From contig CAJWAC010000001.1 in NCBI GenBank assembly GCA_913020555.1, positions 1-64,000 of the forward strand: a DNA stretch of 64,000 nucleotides, given 5' to 3'. Under the pieces are notes generated by a model. It was not told where the DNA came from. It searched no databases and worked only from the letters and a program-made list of their open reading frames with translations. Origin of the DNA: an uncultured Polaribacter sp. GTDB lineage: Bacteria; Bacteroidota; Bacteroidia; Flavobacteriales; Flavobacteriaceae. This document shows, in pieces, positions 49,775 to 60,019 of the stretch. The position numbers were made by a program, and so were the translations under genes. Each line of letters begins with the position of its first letter. Within the stretch, counting starts at the first letter, position 1.

Positions 49775-51232
49775 TTATGATTTAGGCAAAATTACTGTAA
49801 AAATAGTTCCCACACCTTCTTGTGAAGTAAAAGAAATATTACCATCGTAAGCTTCTATAATATTTTTCACCATTGGTAAACCCAAGCCCATACCACTTGA
49901 TTTTGTAGTAAACTTAGGTTCAAAAATTAGACTTTTTAATTCCTCTGATATTCCTTTTCCATTATCAGAAACTATAATTTTTACATTATTCATTTCTGAA
50001 ACCACTTTTACTTCTATAAAAGGATTTTCCTCTTTTTCTGATGCTTGCATCGCATTCTTAATCAGATTTGTTACAATTCTAATTAATTGAGTTTTATCTA
50101 AATTGGCAAATAATTCTGTTTCTTCAGTAATATAGGTTATAAAGCCTTCATTAAAAATATCTAATGCCAATTTTACAACGCTTATCACGTTTATGCGCTC
50201 TCTTTTTTGTGTTGGCATTTTTGCAAAATCTGAAAAAGCAGAAGCAATAGAACTCATAACGTCTATCTGTTGAATTAAAGTTTTGCTATATTCAGATAGT
50301 TTTTCTCTAATATTTTCATCTTCAGGATTAAATTTTCGTTCAAAACTCTGCACAGATAAACGCATTGGCGTTAATGGATTTTTAATTTCATGAGCAACCT
50401 GTTTTGCCATTTCTCTCCAAGCCTGCTCACGCTCACTTCTTGCAAGTTTTACTGCACTTTCTTCTAATTGATCAATCATGTTATTATACGCCTCAACCAA
50501 GGTTTTAATTTCCGAGCTTGCCGAATTTAATGTGATTTTTTCATTACGCTCATTTAAACGCGTGTGCTCCATTTTATCTGAAATAGATTTTATAGATCTT
50601 GTAATATAACTTGATAAAAAGTAAGCTAGCGCGATTGCAACAACAAACATTAATACATATACCAAACTTAGCCTGCTAATAAATTCCTTTAATTCTTTCT
50701 CGATTTCTGAATTATCTTGGGTAAATTCCAACTCAATGATTCCAATTCGTTTCGATTTAGAATCATTTATGTAGCTGAAAGAAGTTTGATAACCAATACC
50801 ATCTTTTTCTAAAGGTATTAGGATTCTATGATTTGAACTTTGTACTAATTCATTTAAAATTTTGTAGGACAATGGTTCTATTTCGTTGGGTTCAAAAGCA
50901 TTGGTTTTAGAAGAAACCAAGAGGTTACCATGCAAATCAAAAATAGAAATATTCAGTTTATTAATTGAGGATATTTCGTAAATACGATTCTGAAAAATTT
51001 TTGATAAATTCTCCGTATTAACAGGATATGTAGTTTTGTTGCTAAGCTCTATTTCTATGGTTTTATTTGTTGTAGCTTCTTTTCGCTCAAAACGTTGTAT
51101 GTTATAATCTTTTGTTTGTTCATCATATTGATATACAGTTACACCTAAAATTAGAATTGAAGCCAATAGCACCAATAAAATCATAGATAAAAAAATGCGT
51201 ATTCTTAAAGAGATATTTTTAAAATTGACCAA
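49775..51232 (-). CDS. Sensor histidine kinase (HAMP, NtrY-like)
   Basis: Two TMs, HAMP, H-box MAKQVAHEIKNPLTPMRLSVQ, N-box NLIKNAMQAS, G-box SDNGKGIS/GMGLGLPMVKNI. Confidence 0.94.
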   Translation of the reverse strand: MVNFKNISLRIRIFLSMILLVLLASILILGVTVYQYDEQTKDYNIQRFERKEATTNKTIEIELSNKTTYPVNTENLSKIFQNRIYEISSINKLNISIFDLHGNLLVSSKTNAFEPNEIEPLSYKILNELVQSSNHRILIPLEKDGIGYQTSFSYINDSKSKRIGIIELEFTQDNSEIEKELKEFISRLSLVYVLMFVVAIALAYFLSSYITRSIKSISDKMEHTRLNERNEKITLNSASSEIKTLVEAYNNMIDQLEESAVKLARSEREQAWREMAKQVAHEIKNPLTPMRLSVQSFERKFNPEDENIREKLSEYSKTLIQQIDVMSSIASAFSDFAKMPTQKRERINVISVVKLALDIFNEGFITYITEETELFANLDKTQLIRIVTNLIKNAMQASEKEENPFIEVKVVSEMNNVKIIVSDNGKGISEELKSLIFEPKFTTKSSGMGLGLPMVKNIIEAYDGNISFTSQEGVGTIFTVILPKS

Positions 51233-51452
51233 TTCTATTTTATTCTTTTTAGTTATTAAAAATATTAAGACTTATCCATATAAAATTACAATAGATCAGC
51301 GTTTCTTAAGTTAATCATTCGAAATTTACACTTTTATTTTTCTACCAATAAGCATACCAAAGAATAGAATTAAAAATACGTTTTCATTTGATTATACAAA
51401 TAAATTACATTTTACAAGATAAGTAATTTACAAAGTGCTCACAAAACAGAAG

Positions 51453-52784
51453 TCAACATTTAACAAGAGGTAAAAAAGTGTTTCTAAATTTAATTATTAA
51501 TGGAATTCCTCTGGCTAAAATCCAACATGTGAAAGCAATCCAAATTGCAACCAACTTATAATCTAACCAATCAAAAAATAATAAAGTTGGCATAAAAACA
51601 AAAGCTGTAGATAATATTAAAACATTTCGTAAATATTTCATAAAACCCATACCTTTAAACATTCCATCAAAAATAAAAGTAATAGCACTTAAAGGCTGTG
51701 ACAATAATACGATCCAAAATACATGGTTAAATTGTTCTAAAACAGATGTTTCCTTGGTGAAAATCTGCCCAATATAATTGTAAAAAATAAAACCTATTAA
51801 AGCGATTACACTTCCTATTAAAACTCCGTATTTAAATAATTTATTACTCAATTCTATTAAGCTTTTATAGTTTTTTGCACCTAATAATTTCCCTGACAAA
51901 ATATTTCCTGCACTTGAATATCCATCAATCATAAATGCTCCTAGTAACCAAATATTTATGCCAATTGTATAGGCTGCAATGTAAGATGCACCGTAATTTG
52001 TGGCAAATGAAGTGGCAAAATATAAGGCAGTATTTAAAGCAATAGTTCTAATAAATAAATTGCCAATCATTCCCAATAATTTTGGAATTTCTGGATGAAA
52101 AGGCAGTTGAATTTTTAATGAAATATTTGTTTTTTTTATCAATAAAATAAAAGCAATTATTGCCATTGTAACTTGCGCAATTACACTAGCATAAGCCGCT
52201 CCTTCAATATACATTGCAGGTATAATATCTTTAATTCCGTAAACTAAGATAAAATCTAACACAATATTTAATAGCGCTCCAATTATAGCAATTATCATTG
52301 GATAAAACGTATTTTGTAAACCTCTAAAAACTCCAAAAACAGCAAAAACGAACAAGGAAAAAGGAAACCCAAAAATTCTGATTTTAAAGTAGGTAATGCA
52401 ATAAGATAAAACCTCTCCTGAAGCGTTATAAAACTCAAAAATTTGTTTTGCAAAAGGGTATGATATTGCAACAACAAATAAACTTCCTAATATTACAATA
52501 GCCATCGCTTGCGCAGGTAAAGCACCTATTTCGTCACGTTTATTGGCACCAACATATTGAGAAATTATAGATGAAATTGCACTTCTTATTTGCCCAAAAA
52601 CCCAAATTAACATAGAAATGTAAGCACCCACAATACCCACTGCTGCCAAACATTCTGTGGCATCAACATTTATATTCCCAATAATAGCGGTATCAGTTAT
52701 AGACAATAAAGGCTCAGCAATACCTGCAATTAAAGCAGGAATAGCTAATTTATTTATATGTTTAAAACTTATATCGGTTTTCAA
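51453..52784 (-). CDS. MATE family efflux transporter
   Basis: 12-TM protein; SITDTAIIG, ISQYVGANKRDE. Confidence 0.92.
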   Translation of the reverse strand: MKTDISFKHINKLAIPALIAGIAEPLLSITDTAIIGNINVDATECLAAVGIVGAYISMLIWVFGQIRSAISSIISQYVGANKRDEIGALPAQAMAIVILGSLFVVAISYPFAKQIFEFYNASGEVLSYCITYFKIRIFGFPFSLFVFAVFGVFRGLQNTFYPMIIAIIGALLNIVLDFILVYGIKDIIPAMYIEGAAYASVIAQVTMAIIAFILLIKKTNISLKIQLPFHPEIPKLLGMIGNLFIRTIALNTALYFATSFATNYGASYIAAYTIGINIWLLGAFMIDGYSSAGNILSGKLLGAKNYKSLIELSNKLFKYGVLIGSVIALIGFIFYNYIGQIFTKETSVLEQFNHVFWIVLLSQPLSAITFIFDGMFKGMGFMKYLRNVLILSTAFVFMPTLLFFDWLDYKLVAIWIAFTCWILARGIPLIIKFRNTFLPLVKC

Positions 52785-52825
52785 TATGTTCTTTTTTTAC
52801 AAAGGTACGCCTCTTAAAAAAAAGA

Positions 52826-52859
52826 TTGGCTTTTACTTTCTCAAAAATGAGTAACTTTG
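52826..52859 (+). promoter_or_regulatory. Bacteroidetes-type promoter for the universal stress protein
   Basis: TTG (52826-52828) - 23 nt - TAACTTTG (52852-52859), 20 bp before ATG. Confidence 0.5.
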
Positions 52860-52878
52860 TAGTCTAAAAACAGTAGTT

Positions 52879-53670
52879 ATGCAGCACATTTTAGTACCTA
52901 TAGGATTTACCGAAGACGCAGAAAATACATTGCAATATGCAATTGATTTTGCATCAGATATTAATGCTAAAGTTTTTGTATTTAGAGCTTATAGCGTGCA
53001 ATCAAAAGCTGGTACTATTATTAACATTGACAGCATTATTGAACGTGAAACTAATTTATATTTACGTACAATGGTAAAAGGTGTAGATACCAAAAATGTT
53101 GATGTAAAATTAATTTCTGCCAAAGGTTCTACTTTAGATAGTGTTGCCGCTATTGATGATGAATTAGGTATTGATTTAATTATTGTAGGTGCAAAAAGTA
53201 ACTCTATAAAAGAAGAACTTTTTTTAGGTAGAACAGCAGGAAACTTGGTAAAACACGCTGAATTGACAGTTTTAGCTGTTCCAAATGGCTATAAATATGC
53301 TCCTATAAAAAGTGTTTTAATGGCTTTTAAATCTGGAGTTGTAAAAAGTAAAACAGCCTTAAAACCGCTACAGTTTATGGCAAACAAATTCGGTTTTGAC
53401 GTGAATTTACTTTTAGTTAAAACTCCGAATTATAAACAAGAAGATTTAAATATAAATATTGATTTAGAGGCATTACAAACCACCTTAACTACAACAGAAA
53501 ATGGGACAACTTTTCAAGGTGTTTTAGAGCATTTAAATACATTTAATCCAGATATGCTTTGTGTTTTTAGACGTAAAAGAGGTTTCTTTCAAAAACTTTG
53601 GGAAAAGAATACTATTTTAAAAGAAGAATTTTACACTACAAAACCCTTATTGATTTTAAGAGGTAAGTAA
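52879..53670 (+). CDS. Universal stress protein
   Basis: ILVPIGFTEDAENTLQYAIDFA; GAKSNSIKEELFLGRTAGNLVKHAELTVLAVP. Confidence 0.92.
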   Translation: MQHILVPIGFTEDAENTLQYAIDFASDINAKVFVFRAYSVQSKAGTIINIDSIIERETNLYLRTMVKGVDTKNVDVKLISAKGSTLDSVAAIDDELGIDLIIVGAKSNSIKEELFLGRTAGNLVKHAELTVLAVPNGYKYAPIKSVLMAFKSGVVKSKTALKPLQFMANKFGFDVNLLLVKTPNYKQEDLNINIDLEALQTTLTTTENGTTFQGVLEHLNTFNPDMLCVFRRKRGFFQKLWEKNTILKEEFYTTKPLLILRGK

Positions 53671-53821
53671 ATCAGAAATCTTGTTACAATATCCATTAAT
53701 GTTATTTTTTAATAGCACTATTTTCTTTTAAAACTAGTTCATGTACTGCTGTTTAAAGTCTTTTTTTCAAGCAGTAAGTTATACTGATTTACTCACCTTT
53801 AATCATCACCCAAGAATTAAT

Positions 53822-56560
53822 CTAATATTTTAAATCGGCAGGCTCAATAAAATCAGCCTCCAAATCATAGATTTCAGTGATATAAGTTTTGATCTCGTTG
53901 ATAAAATCTTCTAGCCTTTCTGATGTAATTTCTAAATCTAGTTTTTTGTAATTTGATGAGAAATTTACTGGTAAAAACCCACTATTCAGATTTTTAAAAG
54001 AATATATACCTGCTTCTATAGGTTGTTCAAAATTATGGTTTTTACTTTTTGTATATAAATATGCATACAACAAAACTTGAATAGCTTTGTGATGTTTTTC
54101 ATCTCGCAAACTCTCAAAATTTGGAACTTTCAAATTAGAATTGCTAACCATACCTGTTTTGTAATCAATAATTCTTAAAACCCCATTCAACTCATCAACT
54201 CTATCTACTTGACCGTGAATTTTTATAGAAAAATCTAAACCATCAATCTTAATTTCTGTGGCTAAATTTTCTTCTGTGGCTAAAATTTTTAGACGATTGG
54301 ATGTATCTTGTAATAATTTTTTTTCTTGATTTAAGAAATTTATTACAAATCGATTCGCAACCTCAAAAATTAAACGGTTTCTACCTTTAGAAATATCTCC
54401 ATTTTTAAATTCATCTTTAAAATATTTTAGGACCAGATCTTTAGATTGGTTTTTCATTTTATCAATAATAGCGACTGATAAAAAATGATTTACAAAAGGC
54501 GTGTATAATTCATCTAAAGTATTATGAACCACAGTTCCTAAAGTATTATATGCAACAGTTTCTTCGACATTATCAAATTCCTTTATTTTAAGTACTTTCT
54601 GTTTGTAAAACGATATGGGATTGTATAAATAATTGGTTAATGCGGATGGTGAAATACCTTTTTGTGCCAATAGTTTTAGTTGCTTTAAAGTTGTTGCTTC
54701 TTTTTTAATTTTTTTCAACGCTACATTTTGAGAAACTACTCTTGGCGACACAATTTTATGAATAATATCAGATCTCATCATTTCTAGTTGTGTCACAAAT
54801 CGGCTTTTTTCTCCACTCCCAAAAACATCATGTTCTGTATTATAAATTATAAATACATTTTTAGCTCTTTGTAATAATCTAAAAAAATGATACGAAAAAA
54901 TTGCATCTTTTTCTCTGTAAGTGGGTAAACCAAAGGCCAATTTCACATCAAAAGGAATAAAAGAATTTTGCTGTGCGTTAGCTGGTAAAACACCTTCATT
55001 TGTGGATATTAAAATTACGTTTTCAAAATCTAAAACACGTGTTTCTAACATTCCCATAAGTTGTAAACCTCTTAAGGGCTCTCCTTGAAAAGATAAACTT
55101 TCTGACGAAATTAGTTGTTTGAAGAATTGTGATAAGGTTTTTAAATCAGAAAAATATTCATATTCACTTTGCAAGGTTTTTAATTGTTGAAAAGCGGTAT
55201 AAAACCTAAATAAATATTCTTTTTCTAACTCACTAACATCCTCTTTTAAAAAGTCAATTAGGCCTAAAACTCTGTTTATAAATTCATTTACCGAAACAAA
55301 AGGATCAAAAATTGAAAGGATTACACCTTGTAAAAAATCGTCTAAACCTGTTAAAAATGAAGCTACATATTCTTTACGGATAAAAGTTTGATTTTGTTTG
55401 GCTATTTCTATGAAAAGTAGATCAATATTTGGTAGTATTTTATAAATATATTGGTGCTTCAAAAATCGATTTACATCTTTATAATAGAACTCATTTACAA
55501 TTGTTTTTTGCAATTTTTCTTGTGATATAAAAAGTTGAAATATGGCAAAAATTAAACTGGTAGTGGGCACATCTTTTAAAGGGTAGCCCATTGTAATATT
55601 AATAGCATTTATGTTTTTAGGTAAAGAACTTAATGTAATTGGCAATAAAGTTTCATCGGCTAAAACTAAAGCAGTATTCTTAAAATCACTAAAATTTTCT
55701 AAAATTTCTCCTGCATACTTTACTTGCGTTGTGTTTTTAGGAGCACCAATTACTTCAATTTTCTTAGGTTGTAAAAAGCTATTTCCTAATATTTTTAAAT
55801 CGTTATTTTCATAATATTTCCATTCCGACTGGTATTTTCTGATGAATTTGCCTGCTTGGTGATTTCCGTTATAAAAAGCGGTATCAATATCCCAATAAAT
55901 ATCAGAATTTCCTGCTTGTAATACTTTTTGAAAAAGGATTTCCTCAGCTTTATTTAAAGCGTTAAAACCGATAAAAAAGAACTTTTTATGGCTGTTTTCA
56001 GCTACATATTTATCAATTTTTTGACAGGATTCTTTATAGATTAATCCTTGATATCCTATATTTTTATCTTTTAAAAAATTATAAAATGGTGTGTAGAAAT
56101 TGTTTAATTTTTCTAGAAAAGAGTAATGATCTTTCATTAATTCTGTTTCCTTAAACTCGCCTTTAACAGACCATTTTTTTAACCTTTGAATATCTCTTAA
56201 ATAAATAAAAATATCTTTAGTATCAACCAAGTGTTGGTCTATTTCATTAAAATCTTGCAAAACCGTTATTGCCCAAGATGTAAATACATCAAAATTAACG
56301 GGATCTTTTTCTATACTTTTATAAATGGTATAAAAGTGAAATAATAGTTGAATATTATCTGCTTTTTCAATTCCAGAAACTCGATTTATAAACTGTTCTA
56401 TATTTAAAATTTCTGGTAGAAACCCCACAGAAATTTTATCTTTAATGGCTTGTTTTACAAATACTTTTGCTCTTTGTGATGGCAGTATTAAAATAACCTC
56501 TTCAAAAGAATTTGTTGTTTTTAAAATATCGTCTAAAGTTTCTGAGATAAAAGATTGCAT
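53822..56560 (-). CDS. PD-(D/E)XK nuclease / AddB-like helicase-nuclease subunit
   Basis: SPSALTNYLYNPISFY; GTVVHNTLDELY; LRIIDYKTGMV RecB-type nuclease motif. Confidence 0.92.
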   Translation of the reverse strand: MQSFISETLDDILKTTNSFEEVILILPSQRAKVFVKQAIKDKISVGFLPEILNIEQFINRVSGIEKADNIQLLFHFYTIYKSIEKDPVNFDVFTSWAITVLQDFNEIDQHLVDTKDIFIYLRDIQRLKKWSVKGEFKETELMKDHYSFLEKLNNFYTPFYNFLKDKNIGYQGLIYKESCQKIDKYVAENSHKKFFFIGFNALNKAEEILFQKVLQAGNSDIYWDIDTAFYNGNHQAGKFIRKYQSEWKYYENNDLKILGNSFLQPKKIEVIGAPKNTTQVKYAGEILENFSDFKNTALVLADETLLPITLSSLPKNINAINITMGYPLKDVPTTSLIFAIFQLFISQEKLQKTIVNEFYYKDVNRFLKHQYIYKILPNIDLLFIEIAKQNQTFIRKEYVASFLTGLDDFLQGVILSIFDPFVSVNEFINRVLGLIDFLKEDVSELEKEYLFRFYTAFQQLKTLQSEYEYFSDLKTLSQFFKQLISSESLSFQGEPLRGLQLMGMLETRVLDFENVILISTNEGVLPANAQQNSFIPFDVKLAFGLPTYREKDAIFSYHFFRLLQRAKNVFIIYNTEHDVFGSGEKSRFVTQLEMMRSDIIHKIVSPRVVSQNVALKKIKKEATTLKQLKLLAQKGISPSALTNYLYNPISFYKQKVLKIKEFDNVEETVAYNTLGTVVHNTLDELYTPFVNHFLSVAIIDKMKNQSKDLVLKYFKDEFKNGDISKGRNRLIFEVANRFVINFLNQEKKLLQDTSNRLKILATEENLATEIKIDGLDFSIKIHGQVDRVDELNGVLRIIDYKTGMVSNSNLKVPNFESLRDEKHHKAIQVLLYAYLYTKSKNHNFEQPIEAGIYSFKNLNSGFLPVNFSSNYKKLDLEITSERLEDFINEIKTYITEIYDLEADFIEPADLKY

Positions 56561-56629
56561 TGCATTTTTTTGGTTTTCTAAATTACAAAAACTTACTTTT
56601 ATACTTGTTTAATCTTTAATATATTTTTA

Positions 56630-57412
56630 ATGCATAATGAGTTGAATGTTGTTGGTATTCAAGCCGATTTAATCTGGGAAAATCCACAGGAAAATCTGAT
56701 GTTTTTTGAAAATAAAATTAAAAAATTATCTCCTGAAACAGATCTTGTTATTTTACCTGAAATGTTTACAACTGGTTTTACCATGACACCAGAAAAAGTT
56801 GCTGAAACCATGAATGGAAAATCTATTCTATGGATGCAAAAAATGGCGAATAAACATCAATTAGCAATCACTGGTAGTATTGTTATAAAGGAAAATAATA
56901 CCTATTACAATCGGCTTGTTTTTGTGCATCCTTCAGGAAAAATAGAAACTTATGATAAAAGACATTTATTTACTTTGGCAGGAGAAGACCAAGTGTATGC
57001 TTATGGTTCAGAAAAACAAATTGTACATTATAAAAATTGGAGAATTTGTCCTCTAATTTGTTATGATTTACGTTTTCCTGCATGGGCTAGAAATACGGAA
57101 AATTATGATCTTTTAATTTATGTAGCTAATTGGCCTATAAAGAGAATAAAAGCTTGGGAAATGCTTTTAAAAGCGCGTTCTATAGAAAATATGTGTTACA
57201 CAATTGGTGTAAATAGAGTTGGAAAAGATGCTAATGCATATGAATATTCTGGAAACTCTTTAATTGTAGATTATTTAGGAGAAATTATTTCTGATTTGCC
57301 TAAAAGCGAGATTGGCATCATAAAGACAACTTTACTAAAAAACAATCAAGAAAAAGTTAGAAAGAAATTAGGGTTTTTAAATGATAAAGATACTTTTCAT
57401 ATTGATTTTTAA
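56630..57412 (+). CDS. Nitrilase-superfamily amidohydrolase (omega-amidase-like)
   Basis: LVILPEMFTTGF (E), YDKRHLFT (K), PLICYDLRFPAWARN (C). Confidence 0.95.
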   Translation: MHNELNVVGIQADLIWENPQENLMFFENKIKKLSPETDLVILPEMFTTGFTMTPEKVAETMNGKSILWMQKMANKHQLAITGSIVIKENNTYYNRLVFVHPSGKIETYDKRHLFTLAGEDQVYAYGSEKQIVHYKNWRICPLICYDLRFPAWARNTENYDLLIYVANWPIKRIKAWEMLLKARSIENMCYTIGVNRVGKDANAYEYSGNSLIVDYLGEIISDLPKSEIGIIKTTLLKNNQEKVRKKLGFLNDKDTFHIDF

Positions 57413-57423
57413 GACAATAAAAT

Positions 57424-57942
57424 ATGGATATTGAAAATATTATTTATTCGGATATTAATGAAGTATTTAGACTTTATAAAATAGCATCTAATTATCAAAA
57501 AGCCAAAAAAACGGTTGTTGTTTGGCCAGATTTTAAAAGGAGTTTAATTGAAACAGAAATTAAGGAAAACAGGCAATTTAAAATGCTAATTGATGGAGAG
57601 ATTGTTTGTATTTGGGCCATTACTTTTAGTGATGCTCAAATTTGGGAAAAAAGAAACAAAGACAGCGCCATTTATATTCACAGAATTGCCATAAATCCTA
57701 ATTACAGAGGTAATAATTTTGTCTTAGAAATTGTAAAATGGGCTAAAGAATATGCAATTCAAAAAAATATTCAATTTATTAGATTAGATACTTTAGGCGA
57801 AAATATTAGATTAATTGAGTATTATAAAAATGCTGGTTTTGATTTTTTAGGTTTATTTGATATGCAAAATACAAGCGGTTTACCAGATCATTATCATGGT
57901 AACCCTGTTTGTTTATTTGAAATAGATTTGCACGGAACGTAA
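57424..57942 (+). CDS. GNAT family N-acetyltransferase
   Basis: IYIHRIAINPNYRGNNFVLEIVKWAKEYA; YYKNAGFDFLG. Confidence 0.92.
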   Translation: MDIENIIYSDINEVFRLYKIASNYQKAKKTVVVWPDFKRSLIETEIKENRQFKMLIDGEIVCIWAITFSDAQIWEKRNKDSAIYIHRIAINPNYRGNNFVLEIVKWAKEYAIQKNIQFIRLDTLGENIRLIEYYKNAGFDFLGLFDMQNTSGLPDHYHGNPVCLFEIDLHGT

Positions 57943-57952
57943 CTGCTTAACA

Positions 57953-57989
57953 AAAAAACCTTCAGGCTATAAAGTCTTGAAGGTTTTTA
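57953..57989 (+). terminator. Rho-independent terminator
   Basis: aaaaaccttcaggct-ataaa-gtcttgaaggttttt after the GNAT gene. Confidence 0.85.
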
Positions 57990-58034
57990 TGTTTTATACT
58001 TCATAAAAACGGAAGTTTACGAAAAACTGGCAAA

Positions 58035-58137
58035 CTAGTTTAGCCCAGATTGAAGCATTTGTTTGAGCTCTTTTTTACCTTTTTCAGGTAAAAAAAGCGA
58101 GTGCTGAAAGCTGGAAATAGCTTCTAACACTAACTAG
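58035..58137 (-). repeat. Structured intergenic element (copy B, opposite orientation), three-way-junction fold
   Basis: Outer stem CTAGTT 58035-58040 / AACTAG 58132-58137; hairpin CTTTTTTACCT-ttttc-AGGTAAAAAAAG 58070-58097; hairpin AAGCT-ggaaat-AGCTT 58108-58123. Confidence 0.6.
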
Positions 58138-59113
58138 GTTGTAACATCCACTTAAAATTGAATTCTGTATCTGGTACTTTAATTCTTTCGGTTATTCTGT
58201 ACATTCTTTGTGGAAGCTTCATTAAATAATCTCTAGCTTTTTCGGCTTCGGGTGTTAAGTTGGTAATTTTATCAATTTCCCACATGTTATTTAATTTCTG
58301 TAAAATATCTACATAATCAAAACCTGTGTAAACTCCTATTCTTTGTGCTACTGTAGAGAAATCATCAAACAAGCTTCCTTTTTCTTGAAAAGATTCTCTT
58401 AAATGCATTGCTGGCATTACAATTTTATGTTTCATCATGTGTTGAAAAGCCAACATCATTTCACTAGCATCTATCTTAAAAATTTCTTTTACAAAATGAG
58501 CGTATGCTTGGTGATGACGCATTTCATCTCCCGCTATAATTTTAGACATTTTAGCCAACGCTTTGTGCCCTTTTTTACGTGCTATTTTGGCAACATTATT
58601 GTGCGAAATATAAGTTGCTAATTCTTGAAAAGTAGTATAAATAAAGTTTTTATATGGATCTGTAGAGGTTCCGATATCAAAACCATCTGCGATTAAATGT
58701 TGGGTAGAAATTTCTACCTCACGCATATTTACACGCCCAGATAAATACAAGTATTTATTTAAAACATCTCCATGTCTGTTTTCTTCGGCTGTCCAAGTTC
58801 TTACCCATTTTGCCCAACCATTATCTGGCTCTTGAGTAACGCCGTCTAAATCTAATAACCAAGATTCGTAAGTGGGCAAAGCTTCTTCTGTAATGGTATC
58901 TCCAACTAAAACTACCCAAAAATCATCGTGTAGTTCTTTAGAAATCTCTCTAATTTCTTCTACTTCTGAAATAAAAGAATCTTTTTGAGAGTTAGGCAAA
59001 AAATCTGTTGGTTGCCATATTTTTTCTGCTGGAATTAAATAGGTATCCATAAAGCTTTGCATCTTCTTTTCTAAAGTTAGCATTACTTCTTTTCTAATGT
59101 TTTTTATAGACAT
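58130..59113 (-). CDS. Acyl-ACP desaturase (fatty acid desaturase type 2)
   Basis: WTAEENRHGDVLNKYLYLSG; GDEMRHHQAYAHFV diiron motifs. Confidence 0.96.
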   Translation of the reverse strand: MSIKNIRKEVMLTLEKKMQSFMDTYLIPAEKIWQPTDFLPNSQKDSFISEVEEIREISKELHDDFWVVLVGDTITEEALPTYESWLLDLDGVTQEPDNGWAKWVRTWTAEENRHGDVLNKYLYLSGRVNMREVEISTQHLIADGFDIGTSTDPYKNFIYTTFQELATYISHNNVAKIARKKGHKALAKMSKIIAGDEMRHHQAYAHFVKEIFKIDASEMMLAFQHMMKHKIVMPAMHLRESFQEKGSLFDDFSTVAQRIGVYTGFDYVDILQKLNNMWEIDKITNLTPEAEKARDYLMKLPQRMYRITERIKVPDTEFNFKWMLQPS

Positions 59114-59117
59114 AATT

Positions 59118-59846
59118 TTATATAATGTGTTCTTTAATAACTGACTCTGTCTTTTCTATTAATTCATCAAAAGACATTGAATCTATTTTTATAGGTTTGT
59201 GTGTGGTAATGGTAATTGGGCTTCCAACTCCTAATGGAAATTTTCCGTATCTGAAAATCTTCCAGGAATTATTGATTGTTAATGGAACGATATAGCCATC
59301 TTTATTAAATTTTGTAATTACTTTTAAACCACTTGTGGCAAACCTTTTAGGTTTACCATTTCTACTTCTGGTGCCTTCTGGAAAAATTACTGCTCCCCAT
59401 TTATTTTTATTAATTCGTTTTGAAAAATTAATGAGTTCACTTATGGACTGTTTTGGATCTTTTCTATTGATGAGCGCGGCTCCTCCTTTTCTTAGGTTAT
59501 AAGATACACTTGGAAATCCTTTTGCCAATTCTATTTTAGCAACAAACTTTGGATGGTGTTTTCTAAAAAACCAGCCAATTGGCGGGATATCAAAAGTACT
59601 TTGGTGATTTGATACAAATATTAACGGAACGTTATTAGGAAGTTCTTGTTCATTCTTAACATAAATAGGAACACCTAAAATTAACATTGATTTTACCAGG
59701 AAAAAATTTAAAAGTGCAACTACTTTTTCATGTGATTTACTACCAAATAAATTAAAACTGAGCCATTGAAAAGGATGAAAAACAACTAACAACAGTATAA
59801 ACGTTATTGCAAAAATTGGTGACAATATATAACTTAAAATTTTCAT
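59118..59846 (-). CDS. plsC: 1-acyl-sn-glycerol-3-phosphate acyltransferase
   Basis: VSNHQSTFDIPP (HX4D), FPEGTRSRNGKPKRF. Confidence 0.92.
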   Translation of the reverse strand: MKILSYILSPIFAITFILLLVVFHPFQWLSFNLFGSKSHEKVVALLNFFLVKSMLILGVPIYVKNEQELPNNVPLIFVSNHQSTFDIPPIGWFFRKHHPKFVAKIELAKGFPSVSYNLRKGGAALINRKDPKQSISELINFSKRINKNKWGAVIFPEGTRSRNGKPKRFATSGLKVITKFNKDGYIVPLTINNSWKIFRYGKFPLGVGSPITITTHKPIKIDSMSFDELIEKTESVIKEHII

Positions 59847-59969
59847 GAATTAACTCGAGCATTAAAAGGGGTTCTAAAAGAAGTAAATACTAAATTAAAC
59901 GAGTATAAATGAATGTTTTTCATTATTCTGCTAAAAAATTAAGATGCGAAGTTACAATTTTATACACAA

Positions 59970-59997
59970 AAAAACCACCTCTGTTGAGGTGGTTTTT
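59970..59997. terminator. Rho-independent terminator
   Basis: AAAAACCACCTC-tgtt-GAGGTGGTTTTT. Confidence 0.9.
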
Positions 59998-60019
59998 AAT
60001 ATATTACAATAACTAGAAT

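Noticed and set aside
53744-53776. Inverted repeat TACTGCT...AGCAGTA between the Usp and AddB-like genes
   Set aside because: 7-bp stem with a 19-nt loop; too weak to call beyond a possible terminator
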